Shown one piece after another: positions 43,206 through 53,240 of a DNA stretch of 64,000 nucleotides. The stretch spans positions 248,001 to 312,000 of the forward strand of contig NZ_SSOA01000001.1 of the NCBI RefSeq assembly GCF_004801395.1. Direction: 5' to 3'. Each line of letters begins with the position of its first letter. The first letter of the stretch is position 1. Under the pieces are notes generated by a model that searched no databases, had not been told where the DNA came from, and worked only from the letters and a program-made list of their open reading frames with translations. The translations under genes were made by a program, and so were the position numbers. This DNA comes from Gillisella terrae. GTDB lineage: Bacteria > Pseudomonadota > Alphaproteobacteria > Rhizobiales > Rhizobiaceae.

Positions 43206-43661
43206 TTATCCGTCTCGGCGCACCTGAAAGCCGGTTTTGTTTTGCACAAAGCCGCAGGCTTCATAGAACTTATGAATGCTTGGGTCGGTGCGGCCCGTCA
43301 GCAGCATGGCTTTGTAGCAACCTGCCTGCCATGCGGCCTCAATGGCGTGGCAAACCACCGCCTTGCCAAAGCCTTGGCCGCGATGACTGACGGCGCTGAC
43401 CACATTTTCAATCAGGGCATAGGGCCTGCCGCCACGGGTGAGATTGGGAATCACCACAAGTGATGCGGTTGCCACGGGCATGTCTGCATCAAGGGCCAGA
43501 AATATCGTCAGACCGGGGTGGTTCAGAATGGCCGCATATTTCTCGCGCACGAGGTCAGGCTTCAAGAGATCGTCATCACTGTTCAATTCCTGATATAGCG
43601 ACAGAATGCTTTCAAGATCATCAGCTCGGGCGCTACGAATGGTGATGGGGCGCGTGCTCAT
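43206..43661 (-). CDS. GNAT family N-acetyltransferase
   Basis: A 151-residue acetyltransferase from ATG 43661 (MSTRPITIRSARADDLES), AAGGA upstream. The acetyl-CoA motif is SHRGQGFGKAVVCHAIEAAWQAGCYKAMLLTG, then HKFYEACGF near the end, a standard complete GNAT. Overlap or near-contact with the pth stop (43663) makes co-transcription with pth likely. Substrate unknown. Confidence 0.87.
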   Translation of the reverse strand: MSTRPITIRSARADDLESILSLYQELNSDDDLLKPDLVREKYAAILNHPGLTIFLALDADMPVATASLVVIPNLTRGGRPYALIENVVSAVSHRGQGFGKAVVCHAIEAAWQAGCYKAMLLTGRTDPSIHKFYEACGFVQNKTGFQVRRDG

Positions 43662-43662
43662 C

Positions 43663-44388
43663 TCAATCCTTCTTGGCACCAAACATCTTCTTCAGCATTT
43701 CTGCCATCGGGCCAGTTTCCGGCAGTTTTTTCGGCTGTGCGCTGTTGCGGGCTTGATGGATATGCGATTTCGCTGGCTTATTCGGCGGTTTGGGGGCTTT
43801 CTGCTTTTCCTCTTCCGCCTTTGCCCCTGTGGCCAAGGCCAGCTTGTTGAGCAATTGGCTGTCTTCGCCGCGCACCAGCATATCGGCATTGTCAGCCAGT
43901 GCTTCCAGCAGCGGCTCCAGCCATTCCGCATCAAGCTTGCCAAAATCGCCCAACACATGGCCTTGCACGCGGGATTTATCGCCCGGATGGCCAATGCCGA
44001 GCCGCAGGCGGCGATAGTTCAAACCGCAATGGGCGTCGAGGGATTTGATACCATTGTGACCGCCATGGCCGCCGCCCAGCTTGATGCGGGCCTTGCCGGG
44101 CATCAGATCCAGCTCATCATAAATCGCCACCAACTGCTCTGGCCCAAGCTTGTAAAAGCGCAGTGCCTCGCCAACCGATTCGCCAGACAGGTTCATAAAC
44201 GTCTGCGGTTTCATCAGCAGCACTTTTTCGCCAGCCAAAGTGCCGTCGGCAATCTCGGCCTTGAACTTCTTGCTCCAGGGCGAAAATCCGTGGCGGCGAT
44301 GAATGGCATCAAGCGCCATGAAGCCAATGTTATGGCGGTTTCCAGCATATTGGGAGCCTGGGTTTCCCAGTCCGGCAAGAACGATCAT
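43663..44388 (-). CDS. pth: Peptidyl-tRNA hydrolase with basic C-terminal extension
   Basis: A 241-residue enzyme that frees tRNA from prematurely released peptidyl-tRNA. ATG 44388 ([24 protein letters not shown]) has AGGACC upstream. Catalytic His in RHNIGF, then [40 protein letters not shown] and LRLGIGHPG. The last about 50 residues form a Lys/Pro-rich tail ([16 protein letters not shown]) not found in the 190-residue enterobacterial enzyme but common in rhizobia. Confidence 0.95.
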   Translation of the reverse strand: MIVLAGLGNPGSQYAGNRHNIGFMALDAIHRRHGFSPWSKKFKAEIADGTLAGEKVLLMKPQTFMNLSGESVGEALRFYKLGPEQLVAIYDELDLMPGKARIKLGGGHGGHNGIKSLDAHCGLNYRRLRLGIGHPGDKSRVQGHVLGDFGKLDAEWLEPLLEALADNADMLVRGEDSQLLNKLALATGAKAEEEKQKAPKPPNKPAKSHIHQARNSAQPKKLPETGPMAEMLKKMFGAKKD

Positions 44389-44453
44389 GGTGTGGTCCTG
44401 AAGCTGTTTTTTAAGGGTCGCCACCAATGCGACGCGGTGGCTGTACCACGAAT

Positions 44454-45212
44454 TCAGGGGGAGATCATCAGGCCGTAGCGTTTAAAAATCTCCTGCTGCT
44501 GGCCACTGGCAATCAACCTGTTCAGGCTCGCCTGCATTTTGGCAATCTGTGCATCGGGAACGGATTTGCTGCACGCCAGCGCAAAAGTTTGCTGGGTCAT
44601 GACAAACTGTTGCTCCAATGGATAGCCACGCCCGACCAGATCGTGAAAGAATTTCTCCGACAAGGGGACAAGATCGATGCGTCCGATTTCCAGCTTTTTC
44701 AATGTCAGATCGAGGCTCGAGGCAAGGTCAATCTCCGTGAAGCCGTGTTTCTCCAGAAAGGCCTGAGTATAATCATCACGTTGCGTGCCAACGCGATAGC
44801 GGCGAGCCTGTTCGAGATTATCGACATGAACACCGGAGCCTTTCCTGGCCGTCATGATGCTGCGATCCAGCGACAATGGTTCAACCCATTTGAACATCGG
44901 ATCGCGCTCTGGCGTATGGGCTGTGGAGAAAACACAGGTTGGCGTGTTCAATTGCGCCATCGCATAGGCCCGCGCCCATGGCATGAGCTCGACCGAATAG
45001 GGGATACCTGTGTCTTTCAGGATCAGCACCATTTGATCATAGCCAGCCCCTTTGTAAACGCCGTCTTCGACATAATTATAGGGCGGATAATCCTCGGTGG
45101 TGAAGGTGATGCGGTCCTCGGCGCGGGCGGTCGTCGTCAAGGCCGACAATAGCCATACACTGCCCAAGGCGAGATTTCTGGTGGCTTTGATCAAGACAGA
45201 TGCTCGTTTCAT
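44454..45212 (-). CDS. Family 3 solute-binding protein (transporter substrate-binding domain)
   Basis: A 252-residue periplasmic protein. Signal peptide about residues 1-31 (ending TARA/E). The family 3 pattern [33 protein letters not shown] is clear. No permease or ATPase gene is adjacent, so it may be an orphan receptor; the lack of transport partners and the neighbouring GGDEF-EAL gene would fit a signalling role, but this is conjecture. Confidence 0.83.
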   Translation of the reverse strand: MKRASVLIKATRNLALGSVWLLSALTTTARAEDRITFTTEDYPPYNYVEDGVYKGAGYDQMVLILKDTGIPYSVELMPWARAYAMAQLNTPTCVFSTAHTPERDPMFKWVEPLSLDRSIMTARKGSGVHVDNLEQARRYRVGTQRDDYTQAFLEKHGFTEIDLASSLDLTLKKLEIGRIDLVPLSEKFFHDLVGRGYPLEQQFVMTQQTFALACSKSVPDAQIAKMQASLNRLIASGQQQEIFKRYGLMISP

Positions 45213-45262
45213 GGCTCAGTCTTTGTTCGAGCGAGAAGATAATAGGGCCGTCACAGTGCTGG

Positions 45263-47635
45263 TCACACGACCTTCAGCGCCGGAATGTCCTTGTGGAGAA
45301 TGCGGTCGCGCAATTGTTCAAACGAAAGCGGACGATCAAAAAGATAGCCTTGGCCGTAATCGACACCAATGGCTTGTAGCAGATACCGCTGCTCTTCGGT
45401 CTCTATCCCCTCAGCCACCACAGTGCATTTCATCTTGTGGGAGATTGCGGTGATGCCTTCAATCAGCATGCGGCTGCGATCGCGTGTTTCTTGAACATCG
45501 CCTGTCATGGAGCGAATGAAGGACTGGTCGATCTTGACGATATTGACCATAAACCGGCTGAGATAACTGAGCGATGAATAGCCGGTGCCAAAATCATCCA
45601 GGGCAATCCGGCACCCAAAATCGGCAATTTTGCGCAAAATTGTCTGGATGCCTGGATTGTCATGCAGCATGGTTGCTTCGGTGATTTCAATCACAATCCG
45701 CGAGGGATCAATATTAAACAGATGGACAATGCTGGCCAGCCAAACGGGTAGGCTCGGCTCGATCTGCAAAGGCGACAAATTGACGGCCAGATAGGATGTA
45801 TTGTCGCCGCTCAGCGCGGAAAGAGCGGTAAAATGCTCGAATGCTTTGCCAAAAACCTGCTTGCCAATATCGTGAATGGCACCGGTTTCCTCGGCGGTTG
45901 CGATAATATCAAAAGGAGCCATAACGCCGTGCTCGGGGTGATGCAGACGCATAAGCGCTTCATAGCCGATAATACGATTGGTTTTCAGATCAATGATCGG
46001 CTGTAAATATGCGTCAAACCACTCGTTTTCCAAGGCTTTTTCAATGGTTTGCTCAATTTCGGCGCGCTTGCGGGTGTTGCGTCCGATGGTGTCGTCAAAC
46101 ACCTGAAGACCATTCTTGCCGTCGCGCTTGCGATCATACATGGCCATGTCGGCCTTTTGCAGCAGCTCAGACGCGTTGTCGGCGTGTTGCGGATAAAGTG
46201 CTATGCCGATGCTGGCGCTGAGGCGAGTTGATGTGCCCTTGATGATAAAGGGTGCCTCAAACAGCTTGCAAATGTCTGCGGCCAAATTGGTTGCCGCCGT
46301 TTCGCAATCATTGGCGCGCAGCAAAATGGCAAATTCGTCGCCGCCAATGCGCGCGGCAATGGAGTTTTGCGGCAAAAGATTGACAATCATGCTGACAATC
46401 AGTTGCAGGGTTTTATCGCCGGCATGATGGCCCAGATTGTCATTGATCCATTTAAAGCGATCCAGATCCACAAACAGACAGGCAAGAGAGCCGCCATATT
46501 TGTCGGTCTCGGCAATCTCGCTGTCCAGCGCCATCTCAAAGCCCTGGCGGTTTATCAGTCCGGTCAGATGATCGGTGAGGGCCTGGCGACGATTGCGCGC
46601 TTCCGCTTGCTTGAGCGCGGTAATATCCGTCATCACGCTCAGAGACATCCGCTTTTGCATGGGGGAGATCTTGGGGCTGGATTCAACGATCAAAACATCC
46701 ATGATGCTGCCGTCGGCACAGACGAATTTGGTGGTGTGTTCCCACCTTGCGGCAGCGTTAGCGTTGTCTTTACGGGTTTCGTAGGCCTGACGACCGCTTT
46801 CACTCAGCAGTTCGGCGAAGAACAGGCCAATGACGTTCTCGCGTCTATATCCCGTTGCCAACACCCAATGATCACTGACGCCGATGATGCGATCATATTG
46901 ATCCAGCGAATATAACATGGCCGGGGTGGCATTATAGGTCTCAGTCGCCAGCCTGTGGGCGTTTTTCAGTTCGTTCTCTTCTTGTTGCAGCTTGAGCTGC
47001 ATGGTGTTGAAACTGTCGGCCAACTGGCCCATTTCGTCATTTGAGGCCCAGTCAACGCTGTGTCGTGAGCCAAGCTGCTGGGTTGCCTCAATGGCGGCGG
47101 TCAATTTGGCAAGGGGCCGCATGACCATCATCCGGTTGCCGAACACGGTGGTGCCGATGACAATCAGCAAAGCGCCGGAGAAAATGGCGACAAGAATTCT
47201 CTCATTACTATCCACGCTCGAGAAAAAGCCGGTGGGCTGAAAGAACAGCGTGATGGTGCCGACCTGTTTGGGGCCATCAATATGTTGATAGATGATGTTC
47301 TCGGACAAGGATGTTATGTTCAATGCTGGCGAGAGCGGCGCTGAAGGCAAGGTGATATCGATGTCGCCCGTCTGATCCTTGACCGTGACGCGCATGACGC
47401 TGGCATCCGATACAACGGCCGCTGCAATCTGCCTGACGCTCTCGGCATCAAAATCCCACAAGGGCTTTGCCATCGCCTTTGCATTTGCGGTGAGTAACAC
47501 GGAGATATTGTGTCTTTGCTCGGTTGATGCGTTAGAAGATGCAAGCCAAAGGAACAGTGTGAAGAGCGGAACGATGCAGACAAACACCGTGCAGGCCACC
47601 AGTGCTAGAAAACGGCGCTCCACCGAGCTCTTCAT
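45263..47635 (-). CDS. Membrane GGDEF-EAL protein with HAMP and PAS-like regions
   Basis: About 790 residues. A membrane helix (residues about 11-33), a periplasmic sensor region, a second helix (about 152-175), a HAMP segment (MRPLAKLTAAIEATQQLG), a PAS-like domain (about 245-350), then GGDEF (RIGGDEFAILL intact) and EAL (GYEALMRLHHPEHG, DDFGTGYSSLSYL and EGIETEEQ intact). Both catalytic signatures are present, so cyclase, phosphodiesterase or bifunctional action is possible. ATG 47635 is assumed; GTG 47719 is in frame and neither has a clear ribosome site. Confidence 0.87.
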   Translation of the reverse strand: MKSSVERRFLALVACTVFVCIVPLFTLFLWLASSNASTEQRHNISVLLTANAKAMAKPLWDFDAESVRQIAAAVVSDASVMRVTVKDQTGDIDITLPSAPLSPALNITSLSENIIYQHIDGPKQVGTITLFFQPTGFFSSVDSNERILVAIFSGALLIVIGTTVFGNRMMVMRPLAKLTAAIEATQQLGSRHSVDWASNDEMGQLADSFNTMQLKLQQEENELKNAHRLATETYNATPAMLYSLDQYDRIIGVSDHWVLATGYRRENVIGLFFAELLSESGRQAYETRKDNANAAARWEHTTKFVCADGSIMDVLIVESSPKISPMQKRMSLSVMTDITALKQAEARNRRQALTDHLTGLINRQGFEMALDSEIAETDKYGGSLACLFVDLDRFKWINDNLGHHAGDKTLQLIVSMIVNLLPQNSIAARIGGDEFAILLRANDCETAATNLAADICKLFEAPFIIKGTSTRLSASIGIALYPQHADNASELLQKADMAMYDRKRDGKNGLQVFDDTIGRNTRKRAEIEQTIEKALENEWFDAYLQPIIDLKTNRIIGYEALMRLHHPEHGVMAPFDIIATAEETGAIHDIGKQVFGKAFEHFTALSALSGDNTSYLAVNLSPLQIEPSLPVWLASIVHLFNIDPSRIVIEITEATMLHDNPGIQTILRKIADFGCRIALDDFGTGYSSLSYLSRFMVNIVKIDQSFIRSMTGDVQETRDRSRMLIEGITAISHKMKCTVVAEGIETEEQRYLLQAIGVDYGQGYLFDRPLSFEQLRDRILHKDIPALKVV

Positions 47636-47786
47636 CGGTACACGCAACAAACATTGGTTGATATATTTGAATACAATTTCTGGTCCCCGTTCTTTTGATT
47701 TTTGGGGATGATAATTCACTTCATTTGTTAATGTTAGCTAAAAATGTCGCGTGTAGCGCGAAAATATAAAGGCGTTCGCCATGAAA

Positions 47787-47808
47787 AAACCCGCCAGAAG
47801 GCGGGTTT
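47787..47808 (-). terminator. Terminator of rplY
   Basis: AAACCCGCC/GGCGGGTTT with an AGAA loop. The minus-strand RNA ends in a U-run. Confidence 0.9.
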
Positions 47809-47882
47809 AAACGATTTAGAAGAATGTTGCGTAGGACTATGCTTGAAACTTTTCAGTTTCATGCATTGAAACGCTGTGCTGA

Positions 47883-48482
47883 TTAAGCAGTTGGTTCTTC
47901 TTCTTCGGTAACGCCAGCAGCCGGAGCAACAATGGTTGCAACGGTGAAGTCACGGTCAGTGATAACCGGGCTTGTGCCAGAAGGAAGCTTGATGGCGGAG
48001 ATGTGAATGCTGTCGCCAACCTTCAGACCGGTCAGGTCGAATGTCAGAGCTTCTGGAATGGCGTTAGCCAAAGCGTGCAGTTCAACTTCGTGACGAACGA
48101 TGTTCAGCACGCCGCCGGTCTTGATTGCAGACTTTTCTTCGTTGATGAAGTGCACTGGAACCGAAACCACAACGTGGCTGTTTGCGGTAACGCGCAGGAA
48201 GTCAACGTGCATGGTGAAGTCGCGAACCGGGTCCAGCTGGTAGTCCTTCGGCAGAACGCTGATCTTTTCGCCATTGACGTCAATGGTGGCAACCGTGGTC
48301 ATGAAACCGCCAGCGTGAATACGCTTGGTGACTTCATTGGTGTTCAGGGTAATAGCAATAGGGGCCTGCTTGTCACCGTAGATGACAGCGGGAATCAAGC
48401 CGTTGCGACGAAGTTCACGGGAGGACCCCTTACCAACCCGTTCGCGCGTTTCGGCCTTGAGCTCATAAGTTGCGTTGCTCAT
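47883..48482 (-). CDS. rplY: 50S ribosomal protein L25/general stress protein Ctc
   Basis: A 199-residue long-form L25 (Ctc type): N-terminal 5S rRNA-binding L25 domain ([25 protein letters not shown]) and C-terminal TL5 domain ([30 protein letters not shown]). ATG 48482 follows AAAGG by 6 bases. Acidic tail EEEEPTA. Usually clustered with pth in alphaproteobacteria; here pth is 3.5 kb away, separated by the solute-binding and GGDEF-EAL genes. Confidence 0.95.
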   Translation of the reverse strand: MSNATYELKAETRERVGKGSSRELRRNGLIPAVIYGDKQAPIAITLNTNEVTKRIHAGGFMTTVATIDVNGEKISVLPKDYQLDPVRDFTMHVDFLRVTANSHVVVSVPVHFINEEKSAIKTGGVLNIVRHEVELHALANAIPEALTFDLTGLKVGDSIHISAIKLPSGTSPVITDRDFTVATIVAPAAGVTEEEEPTA

Positions 48483-48774
48483 GGCAATACCTTTCAAAGT
48501 TACTGGAGAGCTCCAGCCGTTGGCATCTGCCAAAGACATGGAACCTGAAGCGATGATGACGATACCGATATCAGGGCTTCATCCGTGTTGCCTCCAAGGG
48601 TGTCTACACGGACGGGGGCGCTATAATACGAAAGTGCCGTGCTTGCAAGGCTTGTTAGGGGTTTGATGGCCCTAAAACGCATGATGCGGTGTGCCTGTTG
48701 TGTCTTTGCCATTGCCTTTGGCGGTTTGGCGGTTCATCTTGATGGCAGATAAACGTTTGCTTTGGGAGGAGCAT

Positions 48775-49731
48775 ATGAATGTCGGATGCAAACACTCGGA
48801 TACGGTTTATTCCACAGCATTGAAAGGCTCCACGGCGGCGCGCTCGCCGATTGCGGCATCCTGGCGGCGCTGCCTTGATGTGTATGGCTTAAGCCCCGAT
48901 CAGGCGGCAAAGCCGCGAACGCTGGATCAAGCCGCCTTCCGTCAGGCCCGCGAGCGCATGGATGCTTTGATTGCAGCAAGCTCTGACGAGCTGGACCGCC
49001 TGTTTCAAACCGTGGGCCGATCAGGCTGCTGCCTTGTGCTGGCCGATGCGCAGGGCGTGGTGCTGGAGCGGCGCAGTGCCTCTGGCGATGATGCCGATTT
49101 TCACCGCTTGGGCCTTTGGGAGCAGGCGGAATGGAGCGAGCAAAGCGTGGGCACCAATGGCATTGGAACGGCCCTTGCCGATGAACGCCCGGTGATCATT
49201 CACCGTGATCAGCATTTTCTCAGCGCCAACATTGCCCTCAGTTGCGCAACGGTGCCGGTGCGCGATCATCGGGGTCAGTTGGCCGCAGCCCTTGATATTT
49301 CCACCTGCCGACATGATGTGACGGACCTGTCCATGAATATTCTCGCGCAAGCCCTGCGCGATGCGGCGGTGCGGGTGGAAACCAACCTGTTTCGCATGGC
49401 CTTTCCCATGGCGCGAATCATCATGCTGCCCAACACCGCGACACCTGCGGCACTGTTGGCCGTGGATGGCGATGATCTGGTGCTGGGCGCAACCCGCGCC
49501 GCCAGAATGGCTTTGCAGATTGACGATCAACTGATCGCTGCCGGACTTCCCGCCGCAGACGCTTTGCGGGAAAAACATCATGATGCCGGCGATGATCTGA
49601 TAGAGGCCGAGCGCTCGGCGCTGAAACGGGTGTTGTCACGCGCCAAAGGCAATGTATCACGCGCCGCCCAGCTTTTGGGTATCAGCCGTGCAACCTTGCA
49701 TCGAAAAATGAAGCGATTTGATATTCATTGA
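48775..49731 (+). CDS. GAF-domain regulator with Fis-type helix-turn-helix (AcoR-like, no AAA domain)
   Basis: A 318-residue regulator. ATG 48775 follows GGAGGAG. A GAF-like region spans residues about 60-200 (SVGTNGIGTALADERPVIIHRDQHFLSAN is the AcoR signature); the C-terminus is a Fis-type HTH, GNVSRAAQLLGISRATLHRKMKRF. The central AAA+ sigma-54 domain of full AcoR is missing, so it cannot activate sigma-54 polymerase by ATP hydrolysis. It directly precedes an aldehyde dehydrogenase and DUF779, a recurrent trio; likely regulator of both. Confidence 0.87.
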   Translation: MNVGCKHSDTVYSTALKGSTAARSPIAASWRRCLDVYGLSPDQAAKPRTLDQAAFRQARERMDALIAASSDELDRLFQTVGRSGCCLVLADAQGVVLERRSASGDDADFHRLGLWEQAEWSEQSVGTNGIGTALADERPVIIHRDQHFLSANIALSCATVPVRDHRGQLAAALDISTCRHDVTDLSMNILAQALRDAAVRVETNLFRMAFPMARIIMLPNTATPAALLAVDGDDLVLGATRAARMALQIDDQLIAAGLPAADALREKHHDAGDDLIEAERSALKRVLSRAKGNVSRAAQLLGISRATLHRKMKRFDIH

Positions 49732-49747
49732 GGGCTGGGCGCTTCAC

Positions 49748-49765
49748 TGTCTCACGGATGCGACA
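49748..49765. promoter_or_regulatory. Possible operator of the aldehyde dehydrogenase gene
   Basis: Inverted repeat TGTCTC-N6-GCGACA (one mismatch between half-sites) 100 bp before the dehydrogenase start and just after the regulator gene. A Fis-type dimer could bind such a dyad; no proof. Confidence 0.3.
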
Positions 49766-49866
49766 CTGTGCACTGCGGCATTGGTTTTGTGCTCTTTCAT
49801 CTTGCGCAATCCGGTTGCATCTTTTTCTCACGGTTCCAAACGAACCTTCATCAGGGAGGATGAGAC

Positions 49867-51381
49867 ATGAACATTCAGACACAGACCAAAGCCAGCACGC
49901 CGTTTAAATTGAAGTACGGCAATTTTATTGGTGGCGAATGGCGTGAGCCGGTGGGCGGCCGGTATTTTGAAAACACCACGCCCGTAACGGGCGGCAAGCT
50001 TTGCGATGTAGCGCGCTCCGACGAGAAGGACATCAATCTCGCACTTGATGCCGCCCATGCCGCCAAGGACAAATGGGGCCGCACCTCGGTTGCCGAGCGC
50101 GCCAATATACTCAACAAGATTGCCGACCGGATGGAAAGCAATCTTGAGCTTCTGGCGCGGGCGGAAACCTGGGACAATGGCAAGCCTTTGCGCGAAACCA
50201 TGGCCGCCGACATTCCGCTGGCTATCGACCATTTCCGCTATTTCGCCGCCTGCGTTCGCGCTCAGGAAGGCTCGATTGGCGAAGTGGACCACGACACCGT
50301 TGCCTATCATTTCCATGAGCCATTGGGCGTGGTTGGCCAGATCATTCCGTGGAACTTCCCGATTCTGATGGCAGCTTGGAAGCTTGCTCCTGCCTTGGCG
50401 GCTGGCAACTGCGTGGTGTTGAAACCTGCCGAACAGACGCCTGCCTCCATTCTGGTGTGGATTGATCTGGTGGGTGATCTCCTGCCAGCCGGTGTGCTCA
50501 ATATCGTCAATGGTTTTGGCCTTGAAGCGGGCAAGCCTTTGGCATCCAGCCCACGCATTGCCAAGATCGCCTTTACCGGCGAGACCTCGACTGGTCGCTT
50601 GATCATGCAATACGCCAGCCAGAACCTCATTCCAGTGACACTGGAACTGGGTGGTAAATCGCCGAACATCTTCTTTGAAGATGTGATGCGTGAAGATGAT
50701 GATTATCTGGATAAGGCTCTTGAAGGCTTTGCCATGTTTGCCCTCAATCAGGGTGAGGTGTGCACCTGCCCAAGCCGCGCGCTGGTGCACGAAAAGATCT
50801 ACGATCGGTTCATGGAAAAGGCCGTGAAGCGGGTTGAGGCCATTGTGCAGGGCGACCCGCTCGATATGTCAACCATGATCGGTGCGCAGGCGTCTAACGA
50901 GCAATTGGAGAAAATTCTCTCCTATCTCGATATTGGCAAACAGGAAGGTGCCGAAGTGCTGACCGGTGGGTCGCGCAATATGCTGTCTGGCGATTTGGCC
51001 GGTGGTTATTACGTGAAGCCGACCGTGTTCAAGGGCCATAACAAGATGCGGGTTTTCCAGGAGGAAATCTTCGGTCCTGTTGTGTCTGTGACCACCTTCA
51101 AGGACGAGGCTGAGGCGCTGGAAATTGCCAACGACACGCTCTACGGTCTGGGTGCAGGCGTGTGGAGCCGTGAGGCCAATACATGCTACCGCTTTGGCCG
51201 CAACATCCAGGCTGGTCGTGTGTGGACCAATTGCTACCATGCCTATCCAGCCCATGCCGCCTTCGGTGGTTACAAGCAATCGGGCATTGGCCGCGAAACC
51301 CACAAAATGATGCTTGATCATTATCAGCAGACCAAGAACATGCTGGTAAGCTACAGCACCAAGGCTCTGGGCTTCTTCTAA
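49867..51381 (+). CDS. NAD-dependent aldehyde dehydrogenase (ExaC/AcoD-like)
   Basis: A 504-residue ALDH. Active-site Cys in [14 protein letters not shown], general-base Glu in [12 protein letters not shown] and Asn in [20 protein letters not shown]-binding [12 protein letters not shown]. Close in layout to acetaldehyde dehydrogenases used in ethanol or 2,3-butanediol oxidation. GGGAGGA lies just upstream. The preceding GAF-Fis regulator and following DUF779 gene support acetaldehyde/ethanol metabolism. Complete and intact. Confidence 0.93.
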   Translation: MNIQTQTKASTPFKLKYGNFIGGEWREPVGGRYFENTTPVTGGKLCDVARSDEKDINLALDAAHAAKDKWGRTSVAERANILNKIADRMESNLELLARAETWDNGKPLRETMAADIPLAIDHFRYFAACVRAQEGSIGEVDHDTVAYHFHEPLGVVGQIIPWNFPILMAAWKLAPALAAGNCVVLKPAEQTPASILVWIDLVGDLLPAGVLNIVNGFGLEAGKPLASSPRIAKIAFTGETSTGRLIMQYASQNLIPVTLELGGKSPNIFFEDVMREDDDYLDKALEGFAMFALNQGEVCTCPSRALVHEKIYDRFMEKAVKRVEAIVQGDPLDMSTMIGAQASNEQLEKILSYLDIGKQEGAEVLTGGSRNMLSGDLAGGYYVKPTVFKGHNKMRVFQEEIFGPVVSVTTFKDEAEALEIANDTLYGLGAGVWSREANTCYRFGRNIQAGRVWTNCYHAYPAHAAFGGYKQSGIGRETHKMMLDHYQQTKNMLVSYSTKALGFF

Positions 51382-51467
51382 GGCTTGAGTGACGTGAAAG
51401 CGTGAGACAACATGCTGGCGGAGGCATACCTCCGCCAGTCATTTGGCATTGATGGGAGGCAAGCGGC

Positions 51468-51839
51468 ATGGATCAGCAAATTCCAGAGCAAAGGGTGGTT
51501 GCAACGGATGCAGCGCTTGAGCTGATCCGTGAGATCAAGCGCGATTATCCCGAAATTCTGTTTCACCAATCCGGCGGCTGTTGTGATGGCTCGTCGCCGA
51601 TGTGTTATCCCGCCGATGATTATATCGTTGGCGACACCGATGTGAAGCTGGGTGAGATTGATGGTGTGCCGTTTTACATTCACCAAAGCCAGTATGAGGT
51701 GTGGAAACACACGCAATTGATCATCGATGTCGTGAAAGGCCGTGGCGGGATGTTTTCGCTCGATAATGGCCGCGAAAAGCGCTTTTTGACCCGCTCAAAA
51801 CTGTTTAATGGTGAGGCCTGTCCGCTGCCTCAGCGCTGA
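51468..51839 (+). CDS. DUF779 protein
   Basis: A 123-residue protein matching DUF779: TDAALELIREIKRDYPEILFHQSGGCCDGSSPMCYPADDY, with a CC motif and a third Cys. The family almost always lies next to acetaldehyde dehydrogenase genes (established association), as here, 86 bp downstream. Molecular role unknown; the cysteines suggest metal or thiol chemistry (inference). GGGAGG precedes the ATG. Confidence 0.9.
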   Translation: MDQQIPEQRVVATDAALELIREIKRDYPEILFHQSGGCCDGSSPMCYPADDYIVGDTDVKLGEIDGVPFYIHQSQYEVWKHTQLIIDVVKGRGGMFSLDNGREKRFLTRSKLFNGEACPLPQR

Positions 51840-51862
51840 CAGGCCTGTTGCACAGTTCCTTA

Positions 51863-51911
51863 GAGTTTGTCAGGGAAAAGTGGAATCCGGTTTTCCCGAA
51901 AAGACAAACTC
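51863..51911. repeat. Palindromic element after DUF779 gene (first)
   Basis: GAGTTTGTC ... GACAAACTC outer arms with GGGAAAA/TTTTCCC inside. May serve as terminator for DUF779. The core (AAAAGTGGAATCCGGTTTT) is of a type repeated in rhizobial genomes. Confidence 0.75.
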
Positions 51912-51922
51912 AAACAAAGAAG

Positions 51923-51965
51923 TTTAGAGTCTGTCTGGTTCAATCTGAACCTGACAGACTCTAAA
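51923..51965. repeat. Palindromic element before the HTH gene stop (second)
   Basis: TTTAGAGTCTGTC/GACAGACTCTAAA outer and GGTTCA/TGAACC inner arms, one unpaired base each side. Adjacent to the first hairpin. Confidence 0.8.
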
Positions 51966-51982
51966 TCTGAACCGGGCAAAGT

Positions 51983-52873
51983 TTAAAGAAACCCGCAGCG
52001 CGCGCAGGCGCGATCAATGATGGCAAGCTTGATGCATTGAGCGCGGGCATATTCTGCGCGAAACTCGTTGGAAATCCAAAGCTCGGAACGGCCGCGCGGG
52101 CCCAGCCAGCCAATAGTGCCAACTTTCGCAGCATCAAGCAATTTACGGGTGAGATGGGTTCGCGACAGATGGAAGATCTCAGACATGGTCTGAATGGAGA
52201 CGATACCGACTGGTATGCGTTTGGCGTCTGCATCAACTGGCTGAGAATTGGCAATCAACCAGTCAATGATGATATTACCATTGTTCAGCCATATAAAGGG
52301 ATCGAACACTTTCGGCTGGTCACGCAGTTCTGCGGTCTGCATGAAATCCGCTGTGATGAGCGGATGGATCTTGCCCATGTCTCGACCCGAGGCATGAAAT
52401 TTTTGAACCCGGTTTCCGTTATCAAAACGGTCGAGTGTCTCGAGATGGAGCTCCAACCAATTCAGGGCTGCATTGATGCTCATGTCTGATGGCACAATTG
52501 GGCGGCTGCGCCGGTCTTGCGCTGTAATCGGGGAGACGATGCCGTAGACTTCCATTTCCTTGAGGAAAGCATCTGCTGTGTTGCGGCTGGCGACATCATT
52601 GTCTTCGATTCGATCAAAAAACCGCGCCGGTAAAATCTGTCCGGTCTCGAAATATTGTACCAGCGCAATATGCGCCAGCAGCCAGCGCTGATGGCTGGCA
52701 AAAATCCGCGCAACAAGAGGAATTTCTTTAAAACGTGACAAAAAGCCCGCCGCCTGCTGGCGTATGAAATCATGGGCATGAGGATGGGCCAGCATGATAT
52801 CGCTTGTTAACGCCATGGGCGGTTCTAGCTTGTCACCGGGAGGAGTGTGATCGCTGGCGATATGGGCGTGCAT
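51983..52873 (-). CDS. Unrecognised protein with C-terminal helix-turn-helix
   Basis: A 296-residue protein not assigned to a family. The C-terminal part (IVSIQTMSEIFHLSRTHLTRKLLDAAKVGTIGWLG) reads as a helix-turn-helix followed by a wing. The N-terminal two thirds are helical and contain no obvious ligand domain. Two cysteines lie at the very end (CARCGFL). It may regulate the neighbouring DNA, but no target is visible. Start ambiguous: ATG 52873 or the Met at 52816 (MALTSDIMLAH). Confidence 0.6.
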   Translation of the reverse strand: MHAHIASDHTPPGDKLEPPMALTSDIMLAHPHAHDFIRQQAAGFLSRFKEIPLVARIFASHQRWLLAHIALVQYFETGQILPARFFDRIEDNDVASRNTADAFLKEMEVYGIVSPITAQDRRSRPIVPSDMSINAALNWLELHLETLDRFDNGNRVQKFHASGRDMGKIHPLITADFMQTAELRDQPKVFDPFIWLNNGNIIIDWLIANSQPVDADAKRIPVGIVSIQTMSEIFHLSRTHLTRKLLDAAKVGTIGWLGPRGRSELWISNEFRAEYARAQCIKLAIIDRACARCGFL

Positions 52874-53081
52874 GGTAGGGTTAGGGTCCTCAATCCCGAT
52901 GTATGGTCAATAAAAGCGTTTTGCGTTCAGCAGCGCGCGCGCCCGACAGTGTAATGCTATCAGATTACTTTTCCATCAAATTTAAAGAGGGTTTGCCGCG
53001 ATGATCGCAATTCATGGAACCGCACCAGCATGATTGATAAGGGCGGCTCGTGTCACGGCGCTGTAATACCCCATCCCCGGC

Positions 53082-53180
53082 GTGCAGCGCCTCTCACCAT
53101 ATATGGCGCAGAAAGGGCGCTGTAACATTTTTAATCTACTGTAATTCCATAAATCGATTGCCGGCGCGGCAATTATGCAT
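53082..53180 (+). repeat. RIME-like double-palindrome element (decayed second half)
   Basis: First palindrome intact: TGCAGCGC...GCGCTGTA, with the same CTCTCACCA-ATATGGCG filling as the element at 62142. The second half is diverged but ends AATTATGCA. Confidence 0.8.
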
Positions 53181-53191
53181 GAGATGCAAAG

Positions 53192-53230
53192 CATCGGACC
53201 AAAAAGCGGAAAACGGTTTTCGGTCCGATG
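53192..53230. repeat. Palindrome downstream of prs
   Basis: CATCGGACC/GGTCCGATG outer arms with GAAAAC/GTTTTC-like inner pairing, 10 bp after the prs stop. Possibly the prs terminator. Confidence 0.75.
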
Positions 53231-53240
53231 TTTTATCTGC

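Noticed and set aside
49800-49866. Sigma-54 (-24/-12) promoter before the aldehyde dehydrogenase
   Set aside because: No TGGCAC-N5-TTGC-like sequence with correct spacing was found, and the adjacent regulator lacks the AAA+ domain.
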